Shown here one piece after another: positions 22,060 through 32,998 of a stretch of 64,000 bases of DNA (positions are counted from its first letter, which is position 1; each line of letters begins with the position of its first letter). The notes beneath the pieces were generated by a model, which saw nothing but the letters and a program-made list of their open reading frames with translations, had not been told where the DNA came from and searched no databases. The DNA lies in the NCBI GenBank assembly GCA_022495005.1, contig JAGYXB010000612.1, forward strand, positions 620,001 through 684,000, written 5' to 3'. Position numbers and translations under genes: made by a program. This DNA is from Rhyacophila brunnea (Eukaryota > Arthropoda > Insecta > Trichoptera > Rhyacophilidae).

Positions 22060-23385
22060 ATTTGTTTTATTACCTATTTTTGAACTGTCAAAAGACATAA
22101 TCTTATGTTACGTATAATCATAATCATATCTTAATTATCGAAAATATGAAAAAAGTGTCACAAAAATTAATAAACAAAAATATACGTAATGGTAGTTTTA
22201 TCAATTGTTATGCAATTTATAATTACGAAGACAACAGTTCTGATGATAACCTGCTGTGCTGACCCAAAAGCGATACTCATCATTTGCATTCAAATCGAGC
22301 GAGTTAACAACTATGTCTATCTCAGGTAACACAATATGTCTTTTAATGGAGGTGGCTATGACTAGATTGTACACATAACTGGTATGGATCATATTTGACA
22401 CTAATTTTTAAATACTTAATTGTATTTTATTATCGCAGTTACATGTATCATATTACAATGAGAATTATATAGAAAATGAATAAATTATTTAGAGAAATAA
22501 TAATAATAATAAAAGAGTAAATCATATCTATGCTTATTCGCTGTATCAGATACTCAGTTGAACGGCATTCACATATTTTATCGGTCAAGCGACGACCGAT
22601 CTCAGCCACCGTCGTCAAAAAAGACGATCCCCAGGCTCCAAATGTCTTAAAACACAAGGGACAGAATTTTTTTTAATGTGACCTCATATTTTGCACAAAG
22701 TGTTCGATGTATTTTACCAGTGCTAACCTACCAGATAACAACCGTTGCATTTGCATTGTTATAATATTGATACTATGAGGGATCAATTCTCTTAAAGAAA
22801 TGTCCATTTATGAATAGTATTCCTTAATGCATCACTCACGCAGATGGATATTATAAAAATCACATGACCGGCTCGCGATACTTACTCGCATTGAAGGTTA
22901 GAAAATGAATAAAGACTTGCCGACTGCCATTACTGCACTATATTTTTTTTATCGCCCATCGATCATTCACAAAAAAAATATATAACACATTATAATGTAT
23001 CTAGGTGAGATTAATGCTTAAAAATCGATACACCTAGGTTGTAAATCATTTCTACCGTCTCATAGAAATAGATTAACGTCCGAAAACGGTAAGCAAAACT
23101 TTGACAGGAATTCAGGATATGTTTTTTTGTTTGGTAATTGAATATTTATCATTAACATGTGCAAATGGCGAGGTTACGGAAAGATTCCATTTGTGTTAGG
23201 TAACACAAATTCTCTTCTTCCGTTTTTTTTGCTATGACTCATGCAATGGCATATTTATTGTATTATTTGTACAGGGTTCTTAGAAAAATAGAGTATGTCT
23301 TGTCATGACTTTTGGCTTATAACCAAGATACTCCAGTGGCGATTTCTGAAAGTATTTAAAAAAAAAAAACATAAGAATACATACA
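22060..23385. other. no recognisable feature
   Basis: Mostly unique AT-rich DNA. A small palindrome (atctaggtg ... cacctaggt) occurs around 22999-23039. Short open frames on the minus strand are not convincing. Confidence 0.4.
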
Positions 23386-23567
23386 CCATTTCTTTTATTC
23401 AACGAATAATTCACAAGATTTTGAGAATGTAACATTACATATATTGAACATACATAACTTGAAAACACCTCAGATATTATATACCCACTAGAAAAAAACA
23501 TATTTGAAAAAAAATCGTGATTAGTGAGTATATATCTGAGGTGTTTTCAAGTTATGTATGTTCGATA
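23386..23567. repeat. inverted pair of SINE tails (long hairpin)
   Basis: The family D/E tail runs minus at 23390-23500 and a plus-oriented piece follows at 23526-23567. The arms around ACATACATAACTTGAAAACA and its inverse are almost perfect over about 40 bp, with the turn at about 23500-23525 inside the A-rich stretch. Confidence 0.75.
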
Positions 23568-23664
23568 AGAATATTGTGTCAGCTCTGGACGTTAAATCAC
23601 AATATCTTCAAAATTAAAATACAGAGCACGTACCTACTCACAACCTGAGAGAGCAAGTCTCGTG

Positions 23665-24574
23665 CTCTACCCCAGTGCCCCGCAACCTTTTCTCACTCAC
23701 GGCACACCAAAGCCCCGGGCGAGGATCTTTGGCGGCCACCCTACTTATCGCTAAGGTTAAAAACAGTGTGATACTCTAAAATAGCGTTTTTCAAATAGTG
23801 TGTGAGGTTAAATTAATGGTATTGATTGTATGTTCAGCGATTTTTTGTGTGGTTATATTAATATAATTATGGTTACTTGTCGGGTAAGGAATAATTATTT
23901 GTCGAGCGTTCATACAATAATAATAAAAAGTATCTTACAATCACATGTATTAAAACATTAATATTAGTGCAGTAAAATAGTGCCGCAGGCGATTTTTTTT
24001 ATTCGAAAATGGGAGCTGAACTGCGATAGCCTTCTCGGAAATCCGAGGATATTTTTTATTAACCGAAATCCAGAAAATAGACAATGGAACATCGGCGAAG
24101 TTCAGTTTTAGCGTCCCGTCACTATATCAATTCAACAAACTCCTCTCGAATTTATAGGAAAAGCGCTTCTATAGAATTTTTGGCACTGGTTGCAAAAGGG
24201 TTTCGTATCCGGTTGCATTGATTGTATGAAAGTAATGATGAAATTTCTTTTGCAGCAAAGTTAAATGTTTTTCAGACGGATCCAAAATTAATTGCTTGTT
24301 TTCAATGATGGTCTGGTAGGTCCTTTGGTATATTTGTATAGATCCTTGTGTTAACTCCTTCTGCCTAAATTCGAGTTTATTTTTGAACCCTTCTAATCAA
24401 CACGTCAATATATTTTCATTCTAACCTTGCATTGTTTTATTAAGTTCATGAAGGTGCTCAACTATATTATTAGCCATGTACGCAAATTTGGCTATTGCAC
24501 CGCGGCACACCTAGCATCGTCTCGCGACACACCAGTGTGCCACGGCACACCTGTTGCGTAGCACTGCTCTACCC
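23665..24574 (-). mobile_element. 894-bp hAT element with decayed transposase and TSD
   Basis: The element proper is 23673-24566: left end CAGTGCCCCGCAACC, right end GTTGCGTAGCACTG, flanked by CTCTACCC on both sides (23665-23672, 24567-24574). Subterminal CGGCACACC blocks occur at both ends. It is far shorter than a complete hAT (2.5-4 kb), so it is an internally deleted copy that still carries part of the transposase on the minus strand. Confidence 0.93.
23985..24477 (-). pseudogene. hAT transposase fragment (decayed)
   Basis: Reading the minus strand from 24477, frame segments give MANNIVEHLHELNKTMQG, later LEFRQKELTQG, then QKKFHHYF and FADVPLSIFWISVNKKYP followed by RISEKAIAVQLPF. The segment FW.S....YP.I..KA......PF and the preceding H...LN..MQG block are features of the C-terminal half of hAT transposases of the FAM200/ZBED-like branch. 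At least three stops and frame changes make it non-functional. The catalytic N-terminal part and BED finger are missing. Confidence 0.8.
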
Positions 24575-24719
24575 CACAGGGCGGTGGCAAGAAGGATAGA
24601 TGAGTTGTGATGTCATACGATGGTGTTGTTAATATTAGTATTCAGCGTACATCAAATATTCGCTTACATTGGCATTAAAATAATAATCACAAGTCGAAAA
24701 TGTTTACATCTGCATATTC

Positions 24720-25123
24720 CCACCTGAAAGCAACAGTGAAAAAATTCGATTTTGAGATAAGTGTGCCAATCGATAGCTGAAAGCTATACCTACATACACA
24801 AACACAATGCATCACTGCTATTTTTCTTTAAATTGAAAAACCTCATTGAAAATAAAAATGTCACTGTTACATTAATTATTTAAATTGTCCTGTAATGTCA
24901 AAGCAACAGGGGTTAACTGATATAACTCACTGTTAATAATGTTATACACAAAATTCTTACCATTACATATTATTAGCTATGTAGGTACTATAAACCGAAG
25001 CAAAACCAAAACAAACATAATGATATAGTGTTACATATTTTGTACGACGCAAAATATATTAAAGTTCAATTATTTTGAAGCTAATATTTTTGACATACCT
25101 ATCCCACTGTTGCTTTCAGGTGG
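24720..25123. mobile_element. 404-bp MITE with perfect 19-bp terminal inverted repeats
   Basis: CCACCTGAAAGCAACAGTG at 24720-24738 is repeated exactly in inverse at 25105-25123. No coding frame. The target duplication could not be resolved; the right end lies only five bases from the start of family A copy 4. Confidence 0.85.
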
Positions 25124-25128
25124 CGATT

Positions 25129-25925
25129 CTTACAACTTTTTTCTTAGATCGTATTCTTATTTGTCCGGTACAAATCTTGCAATCGAATGACTAGCTAGAC
25201 ATTTGAAACTTTTAGAATATATCAGAACACGATGCCAATGCATTTTATTAATACTTTTAACCATCTTTAAGGCTATCTTACCTCAGTTGAGGCACGGTCT
25301 AAAAAGATCGTGGCTAGGCCATGCGCGGATTGCGGGTCGCGGGTGCAAATGACGCATTCCAAACGAAATATAATTTGTCATATAAATCCAAAATGCGTCC
25401 ATTTAATGTTCTTTTTATTGTTCTATTAGTAACAATAATAATATATGCATTCACATGTTTTCTTTTTATAGTAAATGGGTAACGTTTTTAGTCATTTTTA
25501 CACGATTTAAGAATTAAAAGCCCCGTCGCCATCACGAAACAAATTGACGTGTTTCCAGCTCGACGTTCTCTCTCCGAATGGCAGCGAGTCCAAAATTTCG
25601 TTGCGCCTATAGTTGAAAATTATTTTCCGTTTCACTGATGTATCGCCTGAAGTAGAATTGAATTCATTTTCAGTTAATTCTGTTTTGTATGAAAAGTTAT
25701 TTCGACACCATTATTGGTTGCTAAGCGGATTATCCTAGCAACTAAATTATTAATATATATACGTGCGTTACTATGGAAATCAATATGACATGTCAAAATG
25801 ACATTTCAGTATTATTTCATCAAGTACAAATATTTTTGATCGTTTAAGCTAGTCAAGTCAAGTTTACATGATTCAACAGAAAAAAAACGTTGTATATAAA
25901 AAGTTCTTTTTATCTTGTAATTATT
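25129..25925 (+). mobile_element. family A repeat, copy 4, split by family B
   Basis: Left part 25129-25270 and right part 25648-25925 are colinear with the other copies (ACTAGCTAGACATTTGAAAC; GTTGCTAAG...; GTGCGTTACTATGG; a TGACATGTCA unit). A family B copy sits in between at the TTAA of catctTTAAg. The left part carries a small deletion (the ttaactaacttcc region is missing). Confidence 0.9.
25271..25647 (+). mobile_element. family B TTAA element, copy 2, inserted in family A
   Basis: Starts GGCTATCTTACCTCAGTTGA and ends tgatgtatcgcc. Left target TTAA at 25267-25270, right target TGAA at 25648-25651. In intact family A copies the same place reads catctTTAAgcagaattg, so the duplicated target is TTAA with one later substitution. 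It contains a small tandem duplication (gcgggtcgcgggtgc). Confidence 0.95.
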
Positions 25926-25929
25926 AATA

Positions 25930-26480
25930 ATTTATGAAATCAACTTATTAAGCCAATTAAAAATTATTTTGAAATGGTCGCGACTTAGGGCGATAATAGT
26001 GTGAAGTTTGTAACGAATCCGTAAAGCGGGAATGACTTGCTGCTAATTTAAACGTTAGTTATATTGTTAATAAGAATATAGTTTCTATTTATATCGATGT
26101 ATATAATATAATATAAGGATGTCTTCAACGTAATTTCTTATAACCCATTCTGTATAATATTATAATACACAATATACCTATGATAGTGACTCAGACTGGA
26201 AGCACTCTTTAAAATTCCATAGAGCACGCTAGACAAAAACCGTCAACAAAACTAAAACTACTTCAAAAGGTTGGATGCTGAATCACATAGATAAAATCTT
26301 GACATTTAGTGCAGAATATATTTATTGGTACCATAAAGTTTGAAGCCATTCCCAAGCTGACAAGATGAGATCTCACTATCAGCTGATTCATTAGGCAACA
26401 AGAGACAGTCAAATGGGAAACTGTAATAAAAATAGGTGCACATTACAATATACACAAATAATAAAACATCATTATTTAAT
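25930..26480. other. no recognisable feature
   Basis: Unique sequence, no coding frame or repeat partner seen. Confidence 0.4.
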
Positions 26481-26482
26481 TG

Positions 26483-26640
26483 GAGTATTTTTTATTCAAT
26501 AATAATTTGAAAGAACATAAGTAACATTATATAATATTATAAAAAATGGAACGAAATAGAGTTGATCCTACATCCATCACAATGCGGACAAGAAGCTTTT
26601 CAAATTAAACTACCAGTTGAAATACTATACAATATACAAT
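26483..26640 (-). mobile_element. SINE family E copy 6 (decayed)
   Basis: Minus strand: head trace TGATGGATGTAGGATCAACTC and upstream aagcttcttgtccgcattg; tail piece gttactta..tcaaattattattgaataaaa. Boxes are eroded. Confidence 0.5.
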
Positions 26641-26652
26641 ACAAACACAGTT

Positions 26653-27087
26653 GTTTAGGAAAAAGGGCGTAACCCTCGATTTTTCGAAAAGTGCTTTTAT
26701 TAGATATTAACAATGTATACAACTAAATACACGTTCTATAAAAAAAAAGTAAGCCGCAATTGCCGAATTATTATCTAAATTCAGGTTTTAATTGAGATTA
26801 ATTAAGTTTTAATTTAAGGGAAAAAAGCATTTACCCTCAATTTTAATGATTTTTCTGTAATAACTTCTTTAATTATTATTAATTGAGTTAGCATTTACTT
26901 GGTAGAATTCCATTTTACAAGAAATGAAAATATTAATTATATTTTCATTTCTTTAATTATTATTAGATCGAAAATATATTACACCAAATCATCAATTATC
27001 ATGCCACCAAAGTCTGTGCCTATTTTTTTTTTAAATATTAAACCAAAATCATTCAAAAAAACGTTTTTTGCCCCTCCTGTAAAAAAA
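26653..27087 (-). mobile_element. family H element, copy 1 (one end missing)
   Basis: Starts GTTTAGGAAAAAGGGCGTAA and follows, in reverse, the complete copy at 50525-50918 almost to its other end, stopping after ttttttgcccctcctgtaaa. The last 45 or so bases, including the second terminal repeat, are absent. The 81-codon frame at 26899 is incidental. Confidence 0.8.
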
Positions 27088-28599
27088 TATATAGATTTTT
27101 GTGTTATTTTAGTTTTTTTTATACAAAAGGTAAAAAATCTGTGATAGAAGTAAATGATTAAATATAGATATAATAAAACTAGAGCTAAATATAATACTTT
27201 TCAAGGTATTTAGAAGATAATGGCCATTATATGTTTTTTACTCACTCAAACACCCCATACCTACCAAGCTGATCATTATTTTGACAAAATCAGATAAAAA
27301 TTGATTATACAAATCAAATAATTCTTAAAAAATATATCGAACACTTTAATTTATGCAATGTTACAATAATTATGTATAATATATCTCCAGTGAAATAAAA
27401 ACCAACCATGTAAGCAAAATACCTTCCATAAATCAATCTTAATATAATTATGATGAATATGAAATTTTAAACTCATTTTATAAATAACAAATTATATGTT
27501 TATATTTTATTGCACTTTTTCTATAGAATTATATTTCACATAAATAAAAATAACAATTATGTTTCACTTGATAAAATTAATACATTCAAAGTTTTTATAA
27601 ATAACAAACATTTCATAATATTTGAAAATATCCGTCATGATGAAATTAGTCTTAGGTAGAGGTTGTGATCGAGAATTAATATAGTCTCTAGATATTAATT
27701 TTCCGAAATCGAGAAATAATCACTAGACTAAGGCTGCCCAATATAATATCGGTTATATTGGCCGAAAGAGCTTAAAAATGTTCTCGATTTTGTTTCTAAG
27801 CTGTTTTTCTCAAATTTCCCGATAAAAAGAACTCTGCTGAAAGAGCTGAAAAAAGCCGCGAAATCACAAGCTCTTGTACTTATTAGGTTTAATATAATAA
27901 TTGTGGAAAAAGTACTAACAAAATTGTTACTAATAATTTTTAATATTCAATAAGTTTTTGTTATTTCTGATGACATTGACACAATTAATAATTTTACATT
28001 CATAATTACCATATTGGAATAAATTATTCGAAAATATTTGAATTTATATTCCGTTGAATGAAACTGTCAGATACAGATATTTTTCCATATGATATGACAA
28101 TTTCAATTAAAAAATATATTTGTTTACAATTCAAAACAATTACAATTTAAAAAAATTACAATTTTGACAATTTAAAATAATCACAATTCAAAAATATAAA
28201 CATGTACAATTCTGACAATTCAAAACAATTACATTTAAAAAATGAATATTTACAATTCCGTATCCAGATTTAACCAAGTCTGCAGTCTGCAACTCCGTAT
28301 TGGGAAATGTTACAGGCCACGAAAATATATTTATATTTATTGTCTCACCTATTGCAACTGTAATGCATTTCAAATAATATTAATGATCCATCTATTAGCC
28401 ATCAATGTTCAAGTCACGAGGAACTTACGCTGCATTGTATTTATTTTGATACAATATTTTTATAATTTCATTATTACAACAATTCATAATAATAAAGAAA
28501 AAAATAGTCTAAAATAAGGATGAAGTTATAAATCACAATTTGACAGACATCGAAAGTAACCTATTATTATTTACAATTAATTTAATTTGTTTATTATTC
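27088..28599. other. AT-rich stretch with degenerate CAATT repeats
   Basis: From about 28090 to 28260 the motif acaatt(t/c)aaaa recurs many times at variable spacing, a degenerate tandem array. A block at 27651-27720 (tagaggttgtgatcgagaa) recurs at 39985-40020, perhaps the end of another element family. No gene was supported; two overlapping open frames near 28200-29060 are low-complexity. Confidence 0.45.
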
Positions 28600-28690
28600 C
28601 AGTGATTTACAAACTTTTTTCATTTCACGGCACCCTTAGCATAATATACAAATTCTTCTACGCCCCGTATAAATATTGATAACATAGAAC
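28600..28690 (+). repeat. hAT-like terminal fragment
   Basis: CAGTGATTTACAAACTTTTT followed by cacggcaccctt is the usual look of a hAT left end. No matching right end was found, so this is a solitary fragment. Confidence 0.45.
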
Positions 28691-28699
28691 AAATAGATC

Positions 28700-29376
28700 T
28701 ACGAAAACCAGTCGCCATGGCAGTTTCGAGCAATAAAACGCAAGTAATACAGAGTCCCCTGAACGTCTTCAAATATTACCAATATTGAATCCGAGTTACA
28801 TTTATGTGATACATTTTAATGAATATACATATAATACAGTCGTAAATATTAAAAATGAAATATTCTGTAACACATTGTGTTTAAATTTATCCCATATTTT
28901 TCCGCATCAGAGAAACGTATCTTCTTACATCCACACGGTAACGCACTTCCCATTAATTTTGTGTTACCTAGTCACAACATATTGTTTAAAAAATGTAACG
29001 TCATTTTTATTGTACGAGCTATGAACACTATTATACTGCCATTCGCATTTCTATATTATTAATCTGTTCTATGGTTGTGATGTGACTAAGTATATACATT
29101 AAAGGGCTGCTTTTGACTGGCATAATCTCACGTAACTGCGAAAAAGGTTTTCACGCCGTACGCTTGATTACCTATTGGTGTCTCTGTCCAATTTTCATTT
29201 CAGTTGAGAGAATGGCGGGAAAATACAAATTTATAAAATTAACATGGACAATCAGTCTATCAAGTTACATTTATATCATAATAATTCAAGGGCTTACGTC
29301 CCTGCCGATGCATTAATATGATGGTAATGTGTATATTCTGAGAAAAAAACTAAAACTTTCAGAATTAGATTTGATA
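28700..29376. other. no recognisable feature
   Basis: AT-rich; the short frames here lack domain content. Confidence 0.35.
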
Positions 29377-30102
29377 CCCAATGCCATGCCCCCCACATCC
29401 TGAAGCGGGCCCCCAGGCTAGGATCTTTGGCGGGCCCCTTACCAATCACGAACATTAAAGGCAGTCTGACGCTCTACAGTGGCGTTTTCTAAATGGTGTT
29501 CGATGTCAATAAAAATTCAGTGTATTTTTAGCGATTTTTAAGACATCTAATTATGGAGTTTTCAAGTATCAACACACAACCAAAAATTGCATCGCACAAC
29601 CATACTGCCCCCATAAGCAAAAACACAGCTAATGGGAAAAAGTCAATTTTGAGAAAAGAGAGGTTATCATGTTTTTCATTGCTGCTTCATTAAAAGTTAA
29701 TCAATTTTAATAAATGTTTCGGTTTATAATAGATTATTTAAAAATTGATATTTTCATTACATAAAAATTGCAAAATTACAAAAATATTGATTATAAAACT
29801 CCACTATTGTCTTTTTATTTATGATTTTGAATGGAATAATGTCAGTTTCATAAGGAAAAAAACAGTAAATATGTTTTTTGCTTATAATTTAAATTGTAAT
29901 GGATATTTTTGAAAAATTAAATACTTGTAATGGTATTTTGTTCATTAAATAATATTGGAATGACAATATATATTTTTAAATATACAAAAATCCGTCAGTT
30001 TTGGTGGGAAGACTTCCAAAACGTCATCCTATTTGTAGGCATTACTCTTCCTTATTTTTGAATTATGCATTTCTTCTTTTCCATATATGATCCATAAACT
30101 GC

Positions 30103-30583
30103 TGACCTGTTAATTAATATTTAATTACCACATTTAAATATCATGTTAACTATATCTAATGGCCAGTCGCGCCAAACGCGCCAGTCGCAGTGTCAGCACT
30201 AAATGAGTTAATATTGTCAATTTTTCCTACTACTGTATACTGTGAAAGATTATTCAGTGTAATGCACTTCATAAAAAACAAATATCGAAGCTAGTTGACA
30301 GATGTAAACGTAGAAGCAGTTATGCGGCTCGCATTGGAAAAAGGGAATATTGAGGAATTTCCGTTTGCATTATTTTTAAATATCAAATGTTCAGAGACGT
30401 GAGTACAAATATAATTAATTTAATAAAACTAGATAGTTATAAATGTGTTTAATGATAGATTAAGATTATAATTAATAACTCATTTAGTGCTAACAATGGG
30501 CTGGCACGTTTTCAGTAGTTGTCCATTAGATATAATTAACATGATATTTAAATGTGGTAATTAAAATGTAATTAACTGGTCAT
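30103..30583. repeat. inverted repeat, arms about 110 bp, around a transposase remnant
   Basis: Left arm 30103-30214 and right arm 30472-30583 are reverse complements at roughly 80-85% by eye (shared ATTACCACATTTAAATATCA; AGCACTAAATGAGTTA). The 257-bp space between them holds a hAT transposase C-terminus. This could be a separate foldback element or an inverted duplication within the host transposon. Confidence 0.8.
30238..30402 (+). pseudogene. hAT transposase C-terminal dimerisation segment
   Basis: The frame reads YCERLFSVMHFIKNKYRS, a TAG stop, then LTDVNVEAVMRLALEKGN and a few more residues before TGA at 30400. (E)R.FS.M..IKN.YRS.L.D.....RLAL is the diagnostic end of hAT transposases of the GTF2IRD2/FAM200/Charlie type, where this part forms the dimer. 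Only this end survives and it has an in-frame stop after YRS, so it is dead. Confidence 0.9.
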
Positions 30584-30852
30584 TAGCATTTTACTTGCAA
30601 TTATAATTTCATTGGATTTTGCAGCATTTTGATCAAGTTTATCCAATTGCATACTCTCCAAAATAAAGTTGAGAATCTTTTTTTCACAATTCCTAATCCA
30701 ATTTAGAACTTTATCACATTTGAGTATTAAAATATCATTAAAAATGTAGGGCGATATGAAGTTAGTGAATGATTAATTTGAGGTTATCTCATTATTACCA
30801 GTTACATGCGGTATTACGTTTGTGTAAAAATTCTAGAATCATAAACAAAAAA

Positions 30853-30945
30853 AACAGTAAGCCAGCGTTTTTAAGCAAAAAACACAGCAAATCGATAGAT
30901 GTGCTGTGTTTTTGCTTATGAATCATTATTTACTGTTTTGTTGCA
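30853..30945. repeat. internal palindrome with TIR-derived motif
   Basis: CAGTAA...TAAGCAAAAAACACAGC is mirrored by GCTGTGTTTTTGCTTA...TTACTG around tcgatagatg. The motif is the same as in the 1.5-kb element's terminal repeat. Confidence 0.8.
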
Positions 30946-31463
30946 TCGAAAAGCCTAACATTTTTGCAAAAGTAGTGAACACATTATGATGATTTCTATA
31001 TTAAAATAAATGATTTCCAGTTTATTTTGTTATGCAATTATGTTCAGAATTTTATCTAGTATGTCACCTCATACTTACTTTAATTTCTCATTTTTTCCCA
31101 TTAGCTGTGTTTTTGCTTATGGGGGCAGCATACTTTAAAATGGTAATAACCTCGAAGTAAAATAGCGCCGCAGAGAACTTTTTTGCTATTAGGGCATATT
31201 TAAGATGTGTGTTTATCTCAATTATGTGGTCGACCCGCCACGCCGGGCCCCCCTGAACCCGGCCCCTTAGGCTAGAGCTTTATCAGCCCCCCTTATGGGG
31301 GCCATGCCCAATGCCAATTAAATATTTATTATTCTTCACGTTATAAATTTGTCATCTATATATCGCCGATTGATTATTTGGAATTTAAGTAATATACGAC
31401 GTTGTGTGTAATGAGAATTACAACGATAAGAAAAGAGTAGTTTTAACTCTGGTATCACCTTAA

Positions 31464-31838
31464 GAGCTTACATAAGTGAAACGGCAAATAATTTTCAACT
31501 ATATGAATAACGAAATTACGGCCGCGTTGTCATTCGGAGAGCGATAGTCGAGGCGTCTGCACATCGATTCGTTTTTTCATGGCGTCGGATGAAAATATTC
31601 TTAAATCGTGTAAAAATTACTAAAAAACTTTACGTATGTACTTAAAAAAGAAAACATGTTAATGAATATACTATTATTATTACGAATATAATAATAAACA
31701 TAACATAAAAAGGACGCATGTTGAACTTTTATAACAATTTATATTTCATTCGGATTCCGTCATTTGCACCCGCGACCCGCATTCTGCGCATCGCCTAGTC
31801 ACTATCTTTTTAGACCATGCCTCAGCTGAGGTATAGCC
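31464..31838 (-). mobile_element. family B TTAA element, copy 3
   Basis: Reversed copy. TTAA (31460-31463) stands on the left and TTGA (31839-31842) on the right, a one-base-mutated duplication. All family landmarks are present: CCTCAGCTGAGG near the 31810s and gtgaaacggcaaataatttt near 31475. Confidence 0.9.
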
Positions 31839-31842
31839 TTGA

Positions 31843-32998
31843 TAAAACATCCAGACGAATTATAGCATTAGGTACCGACTTCAAGCTTTAATTACGAAAA
31901 CAATATACTTCAAGAGATATCTACCTTCCGGGAAAACATTAAATGCCTTATTTCTTACGTGGTTTAAATTAGTAACATTTTATTACTCGACAAAAACTAC
32001 ATTTTTCGCTGCAGCTACGTGACCAAATTCATAAACAAATAAATCTAACAGGTGTCACATTTTTAGTACCACATTGTCACACATTTACAATTTTAATGAT
32101 GACATATAGCTGCCTAAGTAGCAAAATTAACAATTTATTTATAATAAACTAGTGAGTACCCGGCATGCGTTGCAATGCCACCCAAATAAAGAAAGTGTTT
32201 GTGTTTTAATTCTGTTTATCGAAGTGCTTTTGGATAAACAATACATTTTGTTAAACAATACAACAACTCACGTGATTTTGACATAATTCCAAAATGTGTA
32301 GGTATGTATAAAATGATAAAAAAACGTTCATTGAGTCATGCCGGTGTCGATGCAGCGCGGTTCGCGTGAGGTGACCTCATTGTTGTTCTGGTGATTTCGA
32401 CAGATATTTCTAACTGACAATTTTCGTTTAAAGGTTCAAATTTGCTTCATTCTGATAACATTTTAAATACCAAGAAAAACGACATTATACACTTTTTGTC
32501 CGTAGCAGCAGCTTACTGTGACAGCACGTAACGTGATCATAATATAATATTTGAACCTTTAGAGTCTTTGGACTTTTTCCGCGTGGAGCACCCAAATTTC
32601 CAGATTTTTAAGACCGCAGACCCAGGTTCGACGCCAAAATTCGTCCGTTAACCACTACATGAGTTAGAACTGAAACATTCGGATCGAAAAACGTGTAATA
32701 ATTGTGTCGCTTAGTCACTAAATCCGCTATGGATTTTTTTTGAGTTTCGAGTAAATCACGAATAACTGTTACATTTACGATAATATTGATGCTAGGGTGA
32801 TGTTTGTAAAGCGATTTAAACATATGCTAAAAATCACAGTTTGAATCGCGACGTCTGATTAGTCGGCTATGTAGAGCGGCTTTAGTAGCCTGTTATTTAT
32901 CCACTAGAGCGGATTTGGCGACTCAAGTCAATAAGTATTCATTTTGATTCTTTGACAAAACACGACTTAGTGACTAAATAGTTCAATATATTGTTATT
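31843..32998. other. no gene; possible old repeat at 32150
   Basis: The phrase actagtgagtacccggcatg cgttgcaatgcc (from 32148) resembles the start of a dispersed repeat common in insects, but there is no second copy here to fix its ends. The rest is unremarkable; the minus frame at 32608-32823 has no domain. Confidence 0.35.

Larger units (their letters stand above)
29605..31128. mobile_element. 1.5-kb inner transposon with perfect long TIR
   Basis: CTGCCCCCATAAGCAAAAAC and the following bases to about position 29641 recur exactly in inverse at 31092-31128, a perfect terminal inverted repeat of about 37 bp. The motif AAGCAAAAACACAGC also occurs inverted in the interior at 30868-30935, as expected for subterminal transposase-binding sites. 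Left flank ccatac and right flank gcatac are near-identical but no clean 8-bp duplication is seen. Confidence 0.85.
29377..31314. mobile_element. 1.9-kb hAT element (outer) with 8-bp TSD
   Basis: The element proper is 29385-31306, with ends CATGCCCCCCACATCC and TTATGGGGGCCATG, flanked by CCCAATGC on both sides (29377-29384, 31307-31314). Both subterminal regions match the 395-bp MITE at 44192-44586 (gcgggccc...ggctaggat..ttggcgggcccc; gggcccc...ggctagagct). By alignment with that MITE, most of the interior is a later insertion (29605-31128). Confidence 0.9.

Noticed and set aside
28242..29062. Overlapping open frames as candidate exons
   Set aside because: Two frames overlap in the same strand with low-complexity composition; neither shows a recognised motif.
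30103..30583. Calling the 110-bp inverted arms the terminal repeats of a complete transposon
   Set aside because: No flanking duplication was found at either edge; kept as an inverted repeat of uncertain origin.
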